The notes under the pieces: model-generated
Database searches by the model: none
What the model saw: the letters and a program-made list of their open reading frames with translations, nothing else
Told to the model about the DNA's origin: nothing
Position numbers and translations under genes: made by a program
Part shown: positions 51,765-60,185 of the stretch, one piece after another
How the letters are laid out: the number at the start of each line of letters is the position of its first letter
Numbering within the stretch: the first letter of the stretch is position 1
Assembly: GCF_003609835.1 (NCBI RefSeq)
Contig: NZ_AP017898.1
Location: 2,666,001 to 2,730,000 of the forward strand
Reading direction: 5' to 3'
Length of the DNA: 64,000 bases
DNA from: Sphingopyxis sp. FD7
Lineage (GTDB): Bacteria; Pseudomonadota; Alphaproteobacteria; Sphingomonadales; Sphingomonadaceae

Positions 51765-52547
51765 TCACCGCCCCTTCCACACGCCTTCGCGCTTCTCGAT
51801 AAACGCGGCCATGCCTTCGGCCTTGTCCTCGGTCGCGGCGAGGATCTGGAACAGGCGGCGTTCGTAGATGAGGCCCTGGTCGAGCGTCGTCTCGAACGCG
51901 GCGCCCACCATCTCCTTGTTCACCATCGCGGCCATCGGCGGCATTGCCGCGATCGTCGTCGCGGTCTTCACCGCTTCGTCGATGAGGCTTTCGTGCTGGA
52001 CGACGCGCGCAACCAGCCCCGATCGCTCGGCCTCCTCGGCATCCATCATCCGCCCGGTGAGGCACATTTCCATCGCCTTCGCCTTGCCGATCGCGCGCGT
52101 CAGCCGCTGCGACCCGCCCATGCCCGGCGCGACGCCGAGCTTGATTTCGGGCTGGCCGAATTTCGCCTTGTCCGACGCGATGATGAAATCGGCCATCATC
52201 GCAAGCTCGCAGCCGCCGCCGAGCGCAAAGCCGTTCACCGCGGCGATCCAAGGCTTCCTCACCTTCTTCACGAAATCGCTCGTCCATTTCGAGAAAAAAT
52301 CCTCGAGGTAGAAATCGGCGGCGGGCTTGTCGGCCATTTCCTTGATGTCGGCGCCTGCGGCGAAGGCCTTGTCGCCCGCGCCGGTGAGAACGGCGCAGCG
52401 CTGGCCGGGGTCGGCCTCGAAGGCGGCGAAGGCGGCGATCAGCTCGCCCAGCACGCCCGAATTGAGCGCATTCAGCGCCTGTGGGCGGTTGAGCGTCACC
52501 AGGGTGACGGCGCCGCGCTGTTCGACGAGGAGGGTTTCGTAGGTCAT
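51765..52547 (-). CDS. Enoyl-CoA hydratase (methacrylyl-CoA hydratase)
   Basis: A 260-residue crotonase-fold hydratase: [55 protein letters not shown] and [20 protein letters not shown], with both catalytic Glu residues present (GCELAM and QPEIKLG). In this cluster it would hydrate methacrylyl-CoA to 3-hydroxyisobutyryl-CoA, although such enzymes are broad. GGAG lies eight bases before the start. Confidence 0.9.
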   Translation of the reverse strand: MTYETLLVEQRGAVTLVTLNRPQALNALNSGVLGELIAAFAAFEADPGQRCAVLTGAGDKAFAAGADIKEMADKPAADFYLEDFFSKWTSDFVKKVRKPWIAAVNGFALGGGCELAMMADFIIASDKAKFGQPEIKLGVAPGMGGSQRLTRAIGKAKAMEMCLTGRMMDAEEAERSGLVARVVQHESLIDEAVKTATTIAAMPPMAAMVNKEMVGAAFETTLDQGLIYERRLFQILAATEDKAEGMAAFIEKREGVWKGR

Positions 52548-52566
52548 TCGCTATTCTCCGGATTTT

Positions 52567-52630
52567 CGTCATGCCGGACTTGATCCGGCATCCATGGCCG
52601 CCTGGACCCCGGATCAAGTCCGGGGTGACG
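52567..52630. repeat. Inverted repeat with CGGACTTGATCCGG core
   Basis: CGTCATGCCGGACTTGATCC on the left and GGATCAAGTCCGGGGTGACG on the right. The CGGACTTGATCCGG core recurs in the repeat at 27584-27688. Confidence 0.75.
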
Positions 52631-52632
52631 AG

Positions 52633-53679
52633 CTAGGTGAGCGGGGTCCATTTCTCATTCTCAGGCAGCGGCGCAAAGATGGCGTCGATCCAGTCGTCGG
52701 TCACCGCCTCGGGCGTCGGCGGATTCCATTTCGGGCTGTTGTCCTTGTCGATGATCAGCGCGCGCACGCCCTCGATGAAGTCGTGCATCGTCACGACGCG
52801 GCTACCGATCGCATATTCCTGCGCCATCTCGGCAGCGAAGTCGTGCATCTCCGCCCCCTCCTTGAGCTGTCGCAGCGCGACCTTGCACGTTTGCGGCGAT
52901 TTGCTGTGCAGGGTTGCAAGCTCCCTTTCCGCCCATTCGCCGCCATCGGCTTCCAGCGCGGCGAGAATCTCCTCATAGGTGTCGCTCGCGAACAGCCGGT
53001 TGATCCTGTCGATCTGATGGGTGATCGTGGCGGGCGGTGCGGTGATCGACAGCTCGCCCAAAATGCCGCCGATGCGATCGGGATGCGCGGCGATGCGCGC
53101 CTTTGCCTCGGCGAGCTTTTCTGACGGCAGATAATGCGTCGCGAGGCCGAGCGCGAGGCATTCCGCCCCGTCGAGCCGCGCGCCGGTGAGCGCCAGATAT
53201 TGCCCGACGCGCCCTTCGAGCCGCGGCAGATACCAGCCGCCGCCGACGTCGGGGAACAGGCCGATTCCCGTTTCGGGCATCGCAAAGCGTGTGTGCTCGG
53301 TCGCGACGCGATATTTCGCCGGCTGCGAAATGCCGACGCCGCCGCCCATGGTGATGCCGTCCATGAAGGCGACGACGGGCTTGGGATAGGTGAAGAGCAG
53401 ATGGTTGAGCCGATATTCGGTGTGAAAGAAGGCGCGCGCCTCGACCCCGTCCTTCGCGCCGCTTTCCGCGAGCATGCGGATGTCGCCGCCGGCGCAGAAG
53501 CCGCGGCCCTCGCTATGGTCGATGATGACGGCTTCGACCGCATCGTCGGCGCGCCACTGCAAAAGCGCGTCGATCATCGCCTGACACATTGCGAGGTTCA
53601 GCGCGTGGATCGCCTTGGGGCGATTGAGCGAGATTCGGCCGACGCGGCCGCAGGTCGAGATGAGAACGTCTTCGGTCAT
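52633..53679 (-). CDS. 3-hydroxyisobutyryl-CoA hydrolase
   Basis: A 348-residue member of the HIBCH branch of the crotonase family, longer than a hydratase. Marks are SLNRPKAIHALNLAMCQAM, GRGFCAGGDIRMLAESGAKD, MDGITMGGGVGISQPAKYRV, and AMPETGIGLFPDVGGGWYLP with the catalytic Glu and Asp. The extension at the C-terminus (NRLFASDTYEEILAALEADG) is typical. It frees 3-hydroxyisobutyrate for mmsB. Confidence 0.92.
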   Translation of the reverse strand: MTEDVLISTCGRVGRISLNRPKAIHALNLAMCQAMIDALLQWRADDAVEAVIIDHSEGRGFCAGGDIRMLAESGAKDGVEARAFFHTEYRLNHLLFTYPKPVVAFMDGITMGGGVGISQPAKYRVATEHTRFAMPETGIGLFPDVGGGWYLPRLEGRVGQYLALTGARLDGAECLALGLATHYLPSEKLAEAKARIAAHPDRIGGILGELSITAPPATITHQIDRINRLFASDTYEEILAALEADGGEWAERELATLHSKSPQTCKVALRQLKEGAEMHDFAAEMAQEYAIGSRVVTMHDFIEGVRALIIDKDNSPKWNPPTPEAVTDDWIDAIFAPLPENEKWTPLT

Positions 53680-53686
53680 CGCCGAT

Positions 53687-53813
53687 CCTCCCCCAAGGGG
53701 GGAGGGGGACCACCGAAGGTGGTGGAGGGGTACGGGAGGTCATACGCAGCGCTCGACACCGCGTACCCCTCCACCATGCTTCGCATGGTCCCCCTCCCCG
53801 TGCCGGGGAGGAT
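53687..53813. repeat. GC-rich inverted-repeat cluster
   Basis: It holds CCTCCCCCAAGGGGGGAGG and TCCACCATGCTTCGCATGG type hairpins. The right half GGTCCCCCTCCCC after CACCATGCTTCGCAT matches 36188-36324, so the two loci share an element. Confidence 0.75.
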
Positions 53814-53827
53814 CTTTTCGATCGTGA

Positions 53828-54973
53828 TCATTGGCGCAGCAAATCCCTTCCGACGATCATCCGCATCACCTGGTTGGTGCCCTCGAGGATCGAATGGACG
53901 CGCAGATCGCGCCAGAAACGCTCGATCGGATAATCCTTCAAATAGCCATAGCCGCCGAACAGCTGGAGCGCGTCGTTGACGATCCTGCTGCCGTTATCGG
54001 TCGCGAGCCGTTTCGCCATCGCCGAAAAGCGCGACTTGTCGGGGGCGTTGGCGGTCACCTTGGCCGCCGCCATATAGAGCAGCGCGCGCGCGGCCTCCAG
54101 ATCGGTCGCCATGTCGGCCAGCATGAACTGGGTGTTCTGGAAATCGGCGATCGGTTGCCCGAACTGCTGGCGGTCCCTGGTATAGGCGATCGCTTCGTCG
54201 AGGCATCGCTGCGCGCCGCCCAGCGAGCAGGCGCCGATGTTGAGGCGGCCGCCGTCGAGCCCCGCCATCGCGAAGCGGAAGCCGTCGCCCTCCGCGCCGA
54301 CAAGATTCTCCACGGGCACGCGGCAATCCTCGAAAATCACCTGCGCGGTCGGCGAAGCGTTCCAGCCGAGCTTTTTCTCGGGCGCGCCGAACGACAGGCC
54401 CGGCGTGTCCTTTTCGACGACGAGGCAGCTGATCCCTTTCGACTTTTCCTCGCCGGTGCGCACCATGCAGACATAAATGTCGTTGACCCCGGCGCCCGAG
54501 ATGAACTGTTTGGTGCCGTTCAGCACATAATGATCGCCGTCTCGCCTTGCCGTCGTCTTGAGCGCCGCGGCGTCCGACCCCGAACCCGGCTCGGTCAGAC
54601 AATAGCTCGCTATTCTTTCCATGCTGACCAGCTGCGGCAGGAAGCGCGCCTTGATCTCCGCTCCGCCGAAGCGGTCGATCATCCACGTCGCCATATTGTG
54701 AATCGAGACATAGGCGGATGTAGCGGGACAGCCATAGGCCATCGCCTCCATGATGAGCGCGGCTTCCAACCGGCCGAGCCCGATGCCGCCCGATTCCTCC
54801 GCGACGTAAATCGCGCCGAAGCCGAGCTCGCCCGCGGCCTTCCAGACATCGACGGGATAATGGTGCGTCTCGTCCCATTCGGCCGCGAAAGGCGTGATCC
54901 GGTCGGCGGTGAACTTGCGCGCCATGTCCTGGATGGCGAGCTGGTCGTCGGTCAGCTGGAACTGGTCGGTCAT
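53828..54973 (-). CDS. Isobutyryl-CoA dehydrogenase-like acyl-CoA dehydrogenase
   Basis: A 381-residue short/branched-chain dehydrogenase. Residues seen: YCLTEPGSGSDAAALKTTAR, NGTKQFISGAGVNDIYVCMV, GGRLNIGACSLGGAQRCLDE and SILEGTNQVMRMIVGRDLL with the catalytic Glu. Its neighbours are the later steps of valine breakdown, so isobutyryl-CoA is the probable substrate. It starts inside the RidA stop (ATGA). Confidence 0.9.
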   Translation of the reverse strand: MTDQFQLTDDQLAIQDMARKFTADRITPFAAEWDETHHYPVDVWKAAGELGFGAIYVAEESGGIGLGRLEAALIMEAMAYGCPATSAYVSIHNMATWMIDRFGGAEIKARFLPQLVSMERIASYCLTEPGSGSDAAALKTTARRDGDHYVLNGTKQFISGAGVNDIYVCMVRTGEEKSKGISCLVVEKDTPGLSFGAPEKKLGWNASPTAQVIFEDCRVPVENLVGAEGDGFRFAMAGLDGGRLNIGACSLGGAQRCLDEAIAYTRDRQQFGQPIADFQNTQFMLADMATDLEAARALLYMAAAKVTANAPDKSRFSAMAKRLATDNGSRIVNDALQLFGGYGYLKDYPIERFWRDLRVHSILEGTNQVMRMIVGRDLLRQ

Positions 54974-55374
54974 GCGGTCTTCTCGATAATGATGGCTTCG
55001 GCTTCGATTTCCACTTTCCACTCAGGGCGGATCAGCGCGGGGATGACGAGCATCGTCGATGCCGGGCGGATGGCGCCGAACATAGCGCCATGCGCGCGGC
55101 CGACGAGATCGGCATCAGCGGGGTCGGTGACATACATGCGCGTGCGCACGACGTCGGCGGGCGAAGCGCCGAGCGCCTCCAGCGCCTCGGCGATGATCGC
55201 CAGGCAGCGCGCGGCCTGCACCCCCGCGTCGCCGACGGTCGAACTGCCGTCCGGCTCGATCGGCGCACAGCCCGCAACGTCGATGCGGTTGCCCACGCGC
55301 ACCGCGCGGCTGTAGCCGTATACGGGCTCGAACGGGGACGCCGAGCCATGATTGCGGCGCGTGCCGTCAGCCAC
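54970..55374 (-). CDS. RidA/YjgF family protein
   Basis: A 134-residue member of the Rid family, related to enamine/imine deaminases. SRAVRVGNRIDVAGCAPIEP, ARCLAIIAEALEALGASPAD and VVRTRMYVTDPADADLVGRA are typical; the usual catalytic Arg of RidA is present as R in the VRTRMYV segment. The GTG start lies eight bases inside the end of the upstream I78 gene. It may clean up reactive intermediates; being inside a valine operon is unusual. Confidence 0.82.
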   Translation of the reverse strand: MADGTRRNHGSASPFEPVYGYSRAVRVGNRIDVAGCAPIEPDGSSTVGDAGVQAARCLAIIAEALEALGASPADVVRTRMYVTDPADADLVGRAHGAMFGAIRPASTMLVIPALIRPEWKVEIEAEAIIIEKTA

Positions 55375-55669
55375 AGGTGACCTGCGTGATCTTGTAGGCG
55401 TCGTCGTACATGATGTTCACCCGGTCCTGGCGGTAATCCATCGTCATCGCCGAACGCGGCGGCCCCCAGCGCAGCGTGCGCGCGCCGGTGGCTTTCAGGA
55501 TCGCCGCGCCGACAGCCCCGGTCGCGGTCTGCCCGACGTAGGATTGCGCCGCATCGGCGTTGCACGTCATTTCGGTGGGCGGCGGCGGGGTCGATTCGAC
55601 AGGCGCCTCGCCGCCCATGCAGGCGGCAAGCGGCAGCGCGGCGGCGATGGCAAACAGGCGGATGTCCAT
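55367..55669 (-). CDS. I78-family peptidase inhibitor-like lipoprotein
   Basis: A 100-residue lipoprotein (MDIRLFAIAAALPLAAC). The mature part matches inhibitor family I78: CNADAAQSYVGQTATGAVGA and SAMTMDYRQDRVNIMYDDAY, then ITQVTCG, with the two Cys able to form the family's disulfide. GGGAGA eight bases before the ATG supports the start. It sits between a larger lipoprotein and RidA in the valine cluster and overlaps RidA by eight bases. Confidence 0.78.
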   Translation of the reverse strand: MDIRLFAIAAALPLAACMGGEAPVESTPPPPTEMTCNADAAQSYVGQTATGAVGAAILKATGARTLRWGPPRSAMTMDYRQDRVNIMYDDAYKITQVTCG

Positions 55670-55697
55670 GGTGAATCTCCCTTTCAAAACGACGCCG

Positions 55698-56216
55698 TCA
55701 TCCGGCACAGCGCGTATAGCGCATCGCGCCCGCCACGGCACCCTCGCCCATATCGCGGCGCACGAGCGCCTTGCCGCCGTCGGCGAGGGTGAGCGTCATG
55801 CGGCGGTCCCATTGCTCGCCCTCGCCGCTGAACCGATAATCAGCGACGATGCGGTTCGCATCGCTTTCCCGAACGCGCACAAGTTCGCCGTGCGATTCAT
55901 AGAAGCGCAAATCGGTCGCGCCGATCGTCAGCACGGTGAGGTCGGCGCCCTTGCGCGCCGTGCAATCGGCGGCGCTCAGCGCCCAACGTCCACGGATTGC
56001 GGGCGGGTGCGTATCGCCGTCGACGCGGGCGCCGTCCTCGTCCGGCGCGGGGGCTTCAGCGTTGACGCCCGCAGTCGGCATTTCGGGCGGCGCCGCACGC
56101 TCGGCCTTTTGTACCGGGCTGATCGCGGCGCTGTCCTCGGGGCCCGTCTCCCCATCCTGACCGCCGCCGCACGCGGCAAGCAGCAGAAGCGCGGCGGGCA
56201 TCATCCATCGCATCAT
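55698..56216 (-). CDS. Hypothetical lipoprotein
   Basis: A 172-residue lipoprotein: MMRWMMPAALLLLAACGGG. A Glu/Pro-rich linker is followed by a globular domain (IRGRWALSAADCTARKGADL, TVLTIGATDLRFYESHGELV, MTLTLADGGKALVRRDMGE) that resembles small envelope beta-barrel inhibitor folds. The two Cys in the mature domain could pair. I do not recognise a family name. AAGGAG is seven bases before the ATG. It follows mmsA and precedes the I78-like gene. Confidence 0.6.
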   Translation of the reverse strand: MMRWMMPAALLLLAACGGGQDGETGPEDSAAISPVQKAERAAPPEMPTAGVNAEAPAPDEDGARVDGDTHPPAIRGRWALSAADCTARKGADLTVLTIGATDLRFYESHGELVRVRESDANRIVADYRFSGEGEQWDRRMTLTLADGGKALVRRDMGEGAVAGAMRYTRCAG

Positions 56217-56280
56217 CGTCCTTCTCCTTTGCCCGGAGAAATGTCCGACCCGGCGCATGGGTTTCATCGGCGCTTGCCGA

Positions 56281-57774
56281 TCAACCCATCGTCGGGATGA
56301 CGAAGGCGTTGCCGCCGTCGGGCGATCCATCGGGCCAGCGCGCGGTGATCGTTTTCACCCTGGTCCAGAACCTCACCCCTTCCATGCCGTGTTGGTTGGT
56401 GTCACCGAACGCCGAGCGCTTCCAACCGCCGAACGTATGATAGGCGACGGGCACCGGAATCGGCACGTTGATGCCGACCATGCCGACCTGCACGCGCGCC
56501 GCGAATTCGCGCGCGGCGTGGCCGTTGCGCGTGAAGATCGCGACGCCATTGCCATATTGATGCTTCGACGGCAGTTCGAGCGCGGTCTCGAAATCGGGCG
56601 CGCGGACGATCTGGAGCACGGGGCCGAAAATCTCTTCCCTGTAGCTTTCCATGTCGGGGGTGACATGGTCGAACAAGGTCGGACCGACGAAAAAGCCCTT
56701 TTCATGCCCCTGAAGCGTGAAGCCGCGGCCGTCGATCACCAGCTCGGCACCCTCGTCGGCGCATTTGGCGATCCAGCCTTCGACCTTTTCCTTGTGCGCC
56801 TGTGTCACGACGGGACCATAATGCGCCTCGGCATCGGTCGACACGCCGACGCGGAGCGCCTCGATCGCCGGGATCAGCTTTTCGCGGAGACGATTGGCGG
56901 TATCCTCACCCACCGGCACGACGACCGGCAGCGCCATGCAGCGTTCACCCGCCGAGCCGAAGGCGGCGCCGGTGAGGTCGTTCACGACCTGGTCGAGATC
57001 GGCGTCGGGCATGACGATGCCATGGTTCTTGGCGCCGCCCATCGCCTGCACGCGCTTTCCGTTCGCGACGCCGCGATTATAGACATAATGCGCGATGTCC
57101 GACGAGCCGACGAAGCTGACCGCGCCGATGTCGGGATGGTCGAGAATCGCATCGACCATTTCCTTGTCGCCGTGGACGGTCTGGAAAATCCCCTCCGGCA
57201 TCCCGGCTTCGAGGAACAGTTCCGACAGGCGCACCGGCACCGACGGATCGCGCTCGCTGGGTTTCAGGATGAAAGCGTTGCCCACGGCAGTCGCGACGCC
57301 GCCCATCCACAGCGGGATCATGGCGGGGAAGTTGAACGGGGTTATGCCCGCGCCGATGCCGATCGGCTGGCGCATCGAATAGACGTCGATGCCGGGTCCG
57401 GCGCCTTGCGTATATTCGCCCTTCAGCACATGCGGGATGCCGCAGCAGAACTCGATGACTTCAAGGCCGCGCTGGATGTCGCCCTTCGAGTCCGCGATCA
57501 CCTTGCCATGCTCGGCCGACAGCATTTCGGCGAGCTGGTTCATATTGGCTTCGACGAGGCGCTTGAACTCGAACATCACGCGTGCGCGGCGCTGCGGGTT
57601 GGTCGCGGCCCATGCGGGCTGCGCGGCCTTTGCCGCGGCCACGGCGCGGTCGAGAACAGCGCGGTCGCCGAGCGCGACCTGTGCCTGTACGCCGCCATTA
57701 TTGGGGTCGAGGACATCGCCGAAGCGAGCGGAGCCGGCGGAACCGCCGACGATGTGATGGTCGATCTGTCGCAT
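56281..57774 (-). CDS. mmsA: CoA-acylating methylmalonate-semialdehyde dehydrogenase
   Basis: A 497-residue aldehyde dehydrogenase that converts methylmalonate semialdehyde to propionyl-CoA. The N-terminal MRQIDHHIVGG is usual. The nucleophile Cys-279 is in GSAGERCMALPVVVPVG, and the NAD region is GITPFNFPAMIPLWMGGVAT. The ATG is favoured over an upstream ATG that overlaps its own GGGAGA ribosome site. It is the first gene of the valine cluster and divergent from a LysR regulator. Confidence 0.93.
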   Translation of the reverse strand: MRQIDHHIVGGSAGSARFGDVLDPNNGGVQAQVALGDRAVLDRAVAAAKAAQPAWAATNPQRRARVMFEFKRLVEANMNQLAEMLSAEHGKVIADSKGDIQRGLEVIEFCCGIPHVLKGEYTQGAGPGIDVYSMRQPIGIGAGITPFNFPAMIPLWMGGVATAVGNAFILKPSERDPSVPVRLSELFLEAGMPEGIFQTVHGDKEMVDAILDHPDIGAVSFVGSSDIAHYVYNRGVANGKRVQAMGGAKNHGIVMPDADLDQVVNDLTGAAFGSAGERCMALPVVVPVGEDTANRLREKLIPAIEALRVGVSTDAEAHYGPVVTQAHKEKVEGWIAKCADEGAELVIDGRGFTLQGHEKGFFVGPTLFDHVTPDMESYREEIFGPVLQIVRAPDFETALELPSKHQYGNGVAIFTRNGHAAREFAARVQVGMVGINVPIPVPVAYHTFGGWKRSAFGDTNQHGMEGVRFWTRVKTITARWPDGSPDGGNAFVIPTMG

Positions 57775-57842
57775 ATCCGAGTCTCCCATAAGATGTTGCC
57801 GCTGCCACAGCCGAGTTGCGGGGCGATTGCAAGGGATAGACT

Positions 57843-57868
57843 TGCAGAGTCATCCTGCATATTTGCAG
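57843..57868. promoter_or_regulatory. TGCAG half-sites between mmsA and LysR gene
   Basis: TGCAG at 57843, CTGCA at 57855 and TGCAG at 57864 make a palindromic pair plus a third half-site in 26 bases. Position just before the LysR start and about 70-95 bases from mmsA fits an autoregulated LysR site controlling the divergent gene. Confidence 0.5.
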
Positions 57869-57871
57869 GTT

Positions 57872-58759
57872 ATGGACTGGGACAGGCTGCAATATTTCCT
57901 GATGGTCGCACGCCATGGCACGCTCGCGCGCGCGGCGGCGGCGCTGCATGTCGATGCGACGACGGTGAGCCGCCAGGTCAGCGCACTGGAGGCGGCGCTC
58001 CAGCAGACCTTGTTCGAACGCGCGCCGACGGGTTTCGTTCTGACCGCGGCGGGCCGGGCGCTTGTCCCGCACGCCGAGGCGATGGCGACGGCGGCGGCGC
58101 GCATCCATAAGGCGTCCGAAGGCTCATCGGCGCTGTCGGGGCAACTCCGCGTCAGCGTCTCCGAAGGCTTCGGCAACAGCTTTATCGCGCCGCGGCTCGG
58201 CGGCTTCGTCGCGGCGCATCCCGAGCTTGAGATCGACCTTGTCGCCTCGTCGGGGTTTCTGAACCCGTCGCGGCGCGAAGCCGATATGGCGGTGCTGCTC
58301 GCGCGGCCGCGCAAGGGTCCGCTCATCACGCGCAAGCTCGCCGATTACAGCCTCGGCCTCTATGCCCCGGCGAACCGCCCCGATTGGCAGGAAGCAGTTG
58401 GCAACACGCCGCTGTCGCGCGCGGGCATTCCGGTGATCGGCTATATCCCCGACATTCTTTACGCCCCCGAACTCGACTATCTGGGCGAGATCGAGCCGGG
58501 GTTGCGAGCCAATGTCCGCTCATCGTCGATCCTCGCCCAGCGACGGATGATCGCCGGCGGCGCGGGCGTCGGCGTGCTGCCCTGCTTCCTCGCGAGCGGC
58601 GATCCTGCGCTGGTCCGTGTGCGGAGCGATCAGGCGATCGCGCGCGCCTTCTGGCTTGCGCTTCACCGCGACATCGCGCCGCAACCGCGCATCAGGGCGT
58701 TTATCGACTGGCTGGATGGCGAGGTGAGGGAGAGCCGGGGGTTGCTGGTTCCAAGCTAA
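57872..58759 (+). CDS. LysR family transcriptional regulator
   Basis: A 295-residue LysR regulator. The N-terminal winged HTH is MDWDRLQYFLMVARHGTLAR with DATTVSRQVSALEAALQQTL and FVLTAAGRALVPHAEAM. The C-terminal part is the substrate-binding domain (EIDLVASSGFLNPSRREADM). The 82-base gap to mmsA has palindromic half-sites, so it probably controls the valine cluster, with a valine-pathway metabolite as inducer. Family inference only. Confidence 0.9.
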   Translation: MDWDRLQYFLMVARHGTLARAAAALHVDATTVSRQVSALEAALQQTLFERAPTGFVLTAAGRALVPHAEAMATAAARIHKASEGSSALSGQLRVSVSEGFGNSFIAPRLGGFVAAHPELEIDLVASSGFLNPSRREADMAVLLARPRKGPLITRKLADYSLGLYAPANRPDWQEAVGNTPLSRAGIPVIGYIPDILYAPELDYLGEIEPGLRANVRSSSILAQRRMIAGGAGVGVLPCFLASGDPALVRVRSDQAIARAFWLALHRDIAPQPRIRAFIDWLDGEVRESRGLLVPS

Positions 58760-58767
58760 CCCCTCCC

Positions 58768-58851
58768 CGTCATTGCGAGCGGAGTGAAGCAATCCAGGGC
58801 GGTTTACGCAGACTCTGGATTGCCGCGTCGCCTTCGGCTCCTCGCAATGAC
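58768..58851. repeat. Dispersed inverted repeat, family B copy 2
   Basis: Ends CGTCATTGCGAGCGGAG and CTCCTCGCAATGAC, with inner GCAATCCAG and CTGGATTGC pairing. It matches the copy at 27584-27688 and lies between the convergent LysR and uxuB genes. Confidence 0.8.
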
Positions 58852-58856
58852 AGCGG

Positions 58857-60185
58857 TTAGATAGTGGTTTCCGGCCGCCATTCCGACGCGATCAGGCCGC
58901 CGTCGCCGAACAATTTTGCTGTCGCGTCCGGACCCGCCGCCGCCTCGCGCAACCTGTCCGCCAGCGGATCGTCAATCGGATGCCCGCTCCGCAGAAAGGC
59001 AATCCACGCCGCAATCGCCGTTTCGAGCGACGGACAGCGCGCACCGCGCGCCTGATGCCACGTCAGCGTCTCCAGCCAGCGCTGCGGAATCTTCTGGCTG
59101 CCGTCCATCGCGATCTGAATCAGCCGGTGGTCGAGCGCGGGATTGGCGAAGCGGTCCAGCAACGCATCGGCATAGGCGCCAAGATCCTGCCCCGGCGCGG
59201 CGTCGATCGTCGGCGCGGCTTCGCCCAGCATCAGCCGTTCGATCACCGGGCGGATGGCAGGATCGGCGATCGCCTGATGGACAAAATCATGTCCGCGCTC
59301 CAGCCCGATATAGGCGAGCGCCGAATGCGCGCCGTTGAGCATCCGGAGCTTGGCGGTTTCATAGGGCGCGACGTCGGCAACGAGTTCAGCCCCGACCGCC
59401 TCCCAGCGCGGTCGCGGGCCCGCGAAATCATCCTCGATCACCCACTGGCTGAAGCCTTCGGTGACCACCGCTCCCGCGTCGCGCGCGCCGAGTTCGGCTT
59501 CGACCGCCGCGCGGTCGGCGTCGGTGGTTGCGGGGACGATGCGGTCGATCATCGTTGCGGGGCAGGCGCAGGTCGCATCGAACCAATCGACCAGTGCCGG
59601 ATATTCGGCGGCGAGATATTGCCGCATCAGCCGCCGCAGCACGGCGCCATTGCTCGCCAGATTGTCGCAGCTCAGCAGGGTCAGTCCCGGCAGGCCCGCC
59701 GCCCGGCGGGCGGCGAGCGCGGCGCCGACGAAGCGGTAGAGGCTCGACGCCCCGCGTGCCGCATCAAGGTCGAGCGATCCGTCGGCGCGGCGCAGATAGC
59801 CCTTCTCGGTGACGGTGACGCTGACGATATGCGTCGTCGGCGCGGCGATGGCGTCGATCACGGCTTGCGGATCGTCGGCGGCGACGAGCACATGCCGCAC
59901 CGCACCAACGATGCGGAGCCGTGTGCCCGCCGCGCTGCGGCTGCTCACCGAATAGAGTCCCGCCTGCGGGTTCAGCTGCGCCGCGACGTCGCCCGACCGC
60001 AGCGACACGCCGATGATGCCCCAATCGCGGTCGCCGGCGTCCATCGCGTCGTCGGTGTACACCGCCTGATGCGCGCGGTGGAAAGCGCCGATACCGAGAT
60101 GGACGATGCCCACGGCTTGGGCGGAGCGGTCGTATCGCGGCCGCCGCACCGACGCCGGGAGCGGCGTGTCGGCACCCAGCCTCAC
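58857..60185 (-). CDS. uxuB: D-mannonate oxidoreductase (fructuronate reductase) family
   Basis: A 442-residue mannitol-dehydrogenase-family enzyme. GIVHLGIGAFHRAHQAVYTD is the N-terminal motif, followed by WGIIGVSLRSGDVAAQLNPQ, TVTEKGYLR, LSCDNLASNGAVLRRLM and the catalytic Lys in YETAKLRMLNGAHSALAYIG. Mannitol dehydrogenase or tagaturonate reductase are possible alternatives. The GTG start overlaps the uxaC stop by GTGA, so it acts with uxaC on fructuronate. Confidence 0.83.
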   Translation of the reverse strand: MRLGADTPLPASVRRPRYDRSAQAVGIVHLGIGAFHRAHQAVYTDDAMDAGDRDWGIIGVSLRSGDVAAQLNPQAGLYSVSSRSAAGTRLRIVGAVRHVLVAADDPQAVIDAIAAPTTHIVSVTVTEKGYLRRADGSLDLDAARGASSLYRFVGAALAARRAAGLPGLTLLSCDNLASNGAVLRRLMRQYLAAEYPALVDWFDATCACPATMIDRIVPATTDADRAAVEAELGARDAGAVVTEGFSQWVIEDDFAGPRPRWEAVGAELVADVAPYETAKLRMLNGAHSALAYIGLERGHDFVHQAIADPAIRPVIERLMLGEAAPTIDAAPGQDLGAYADALLDRFANPALDHRLIQIAMDGSQKIPQRWLETLTWHQARGARCPSLETAIAAWIAFLRSGHPIDDPLADRLREAAAGPDATAKLFGDGGLIASEWRPETTI

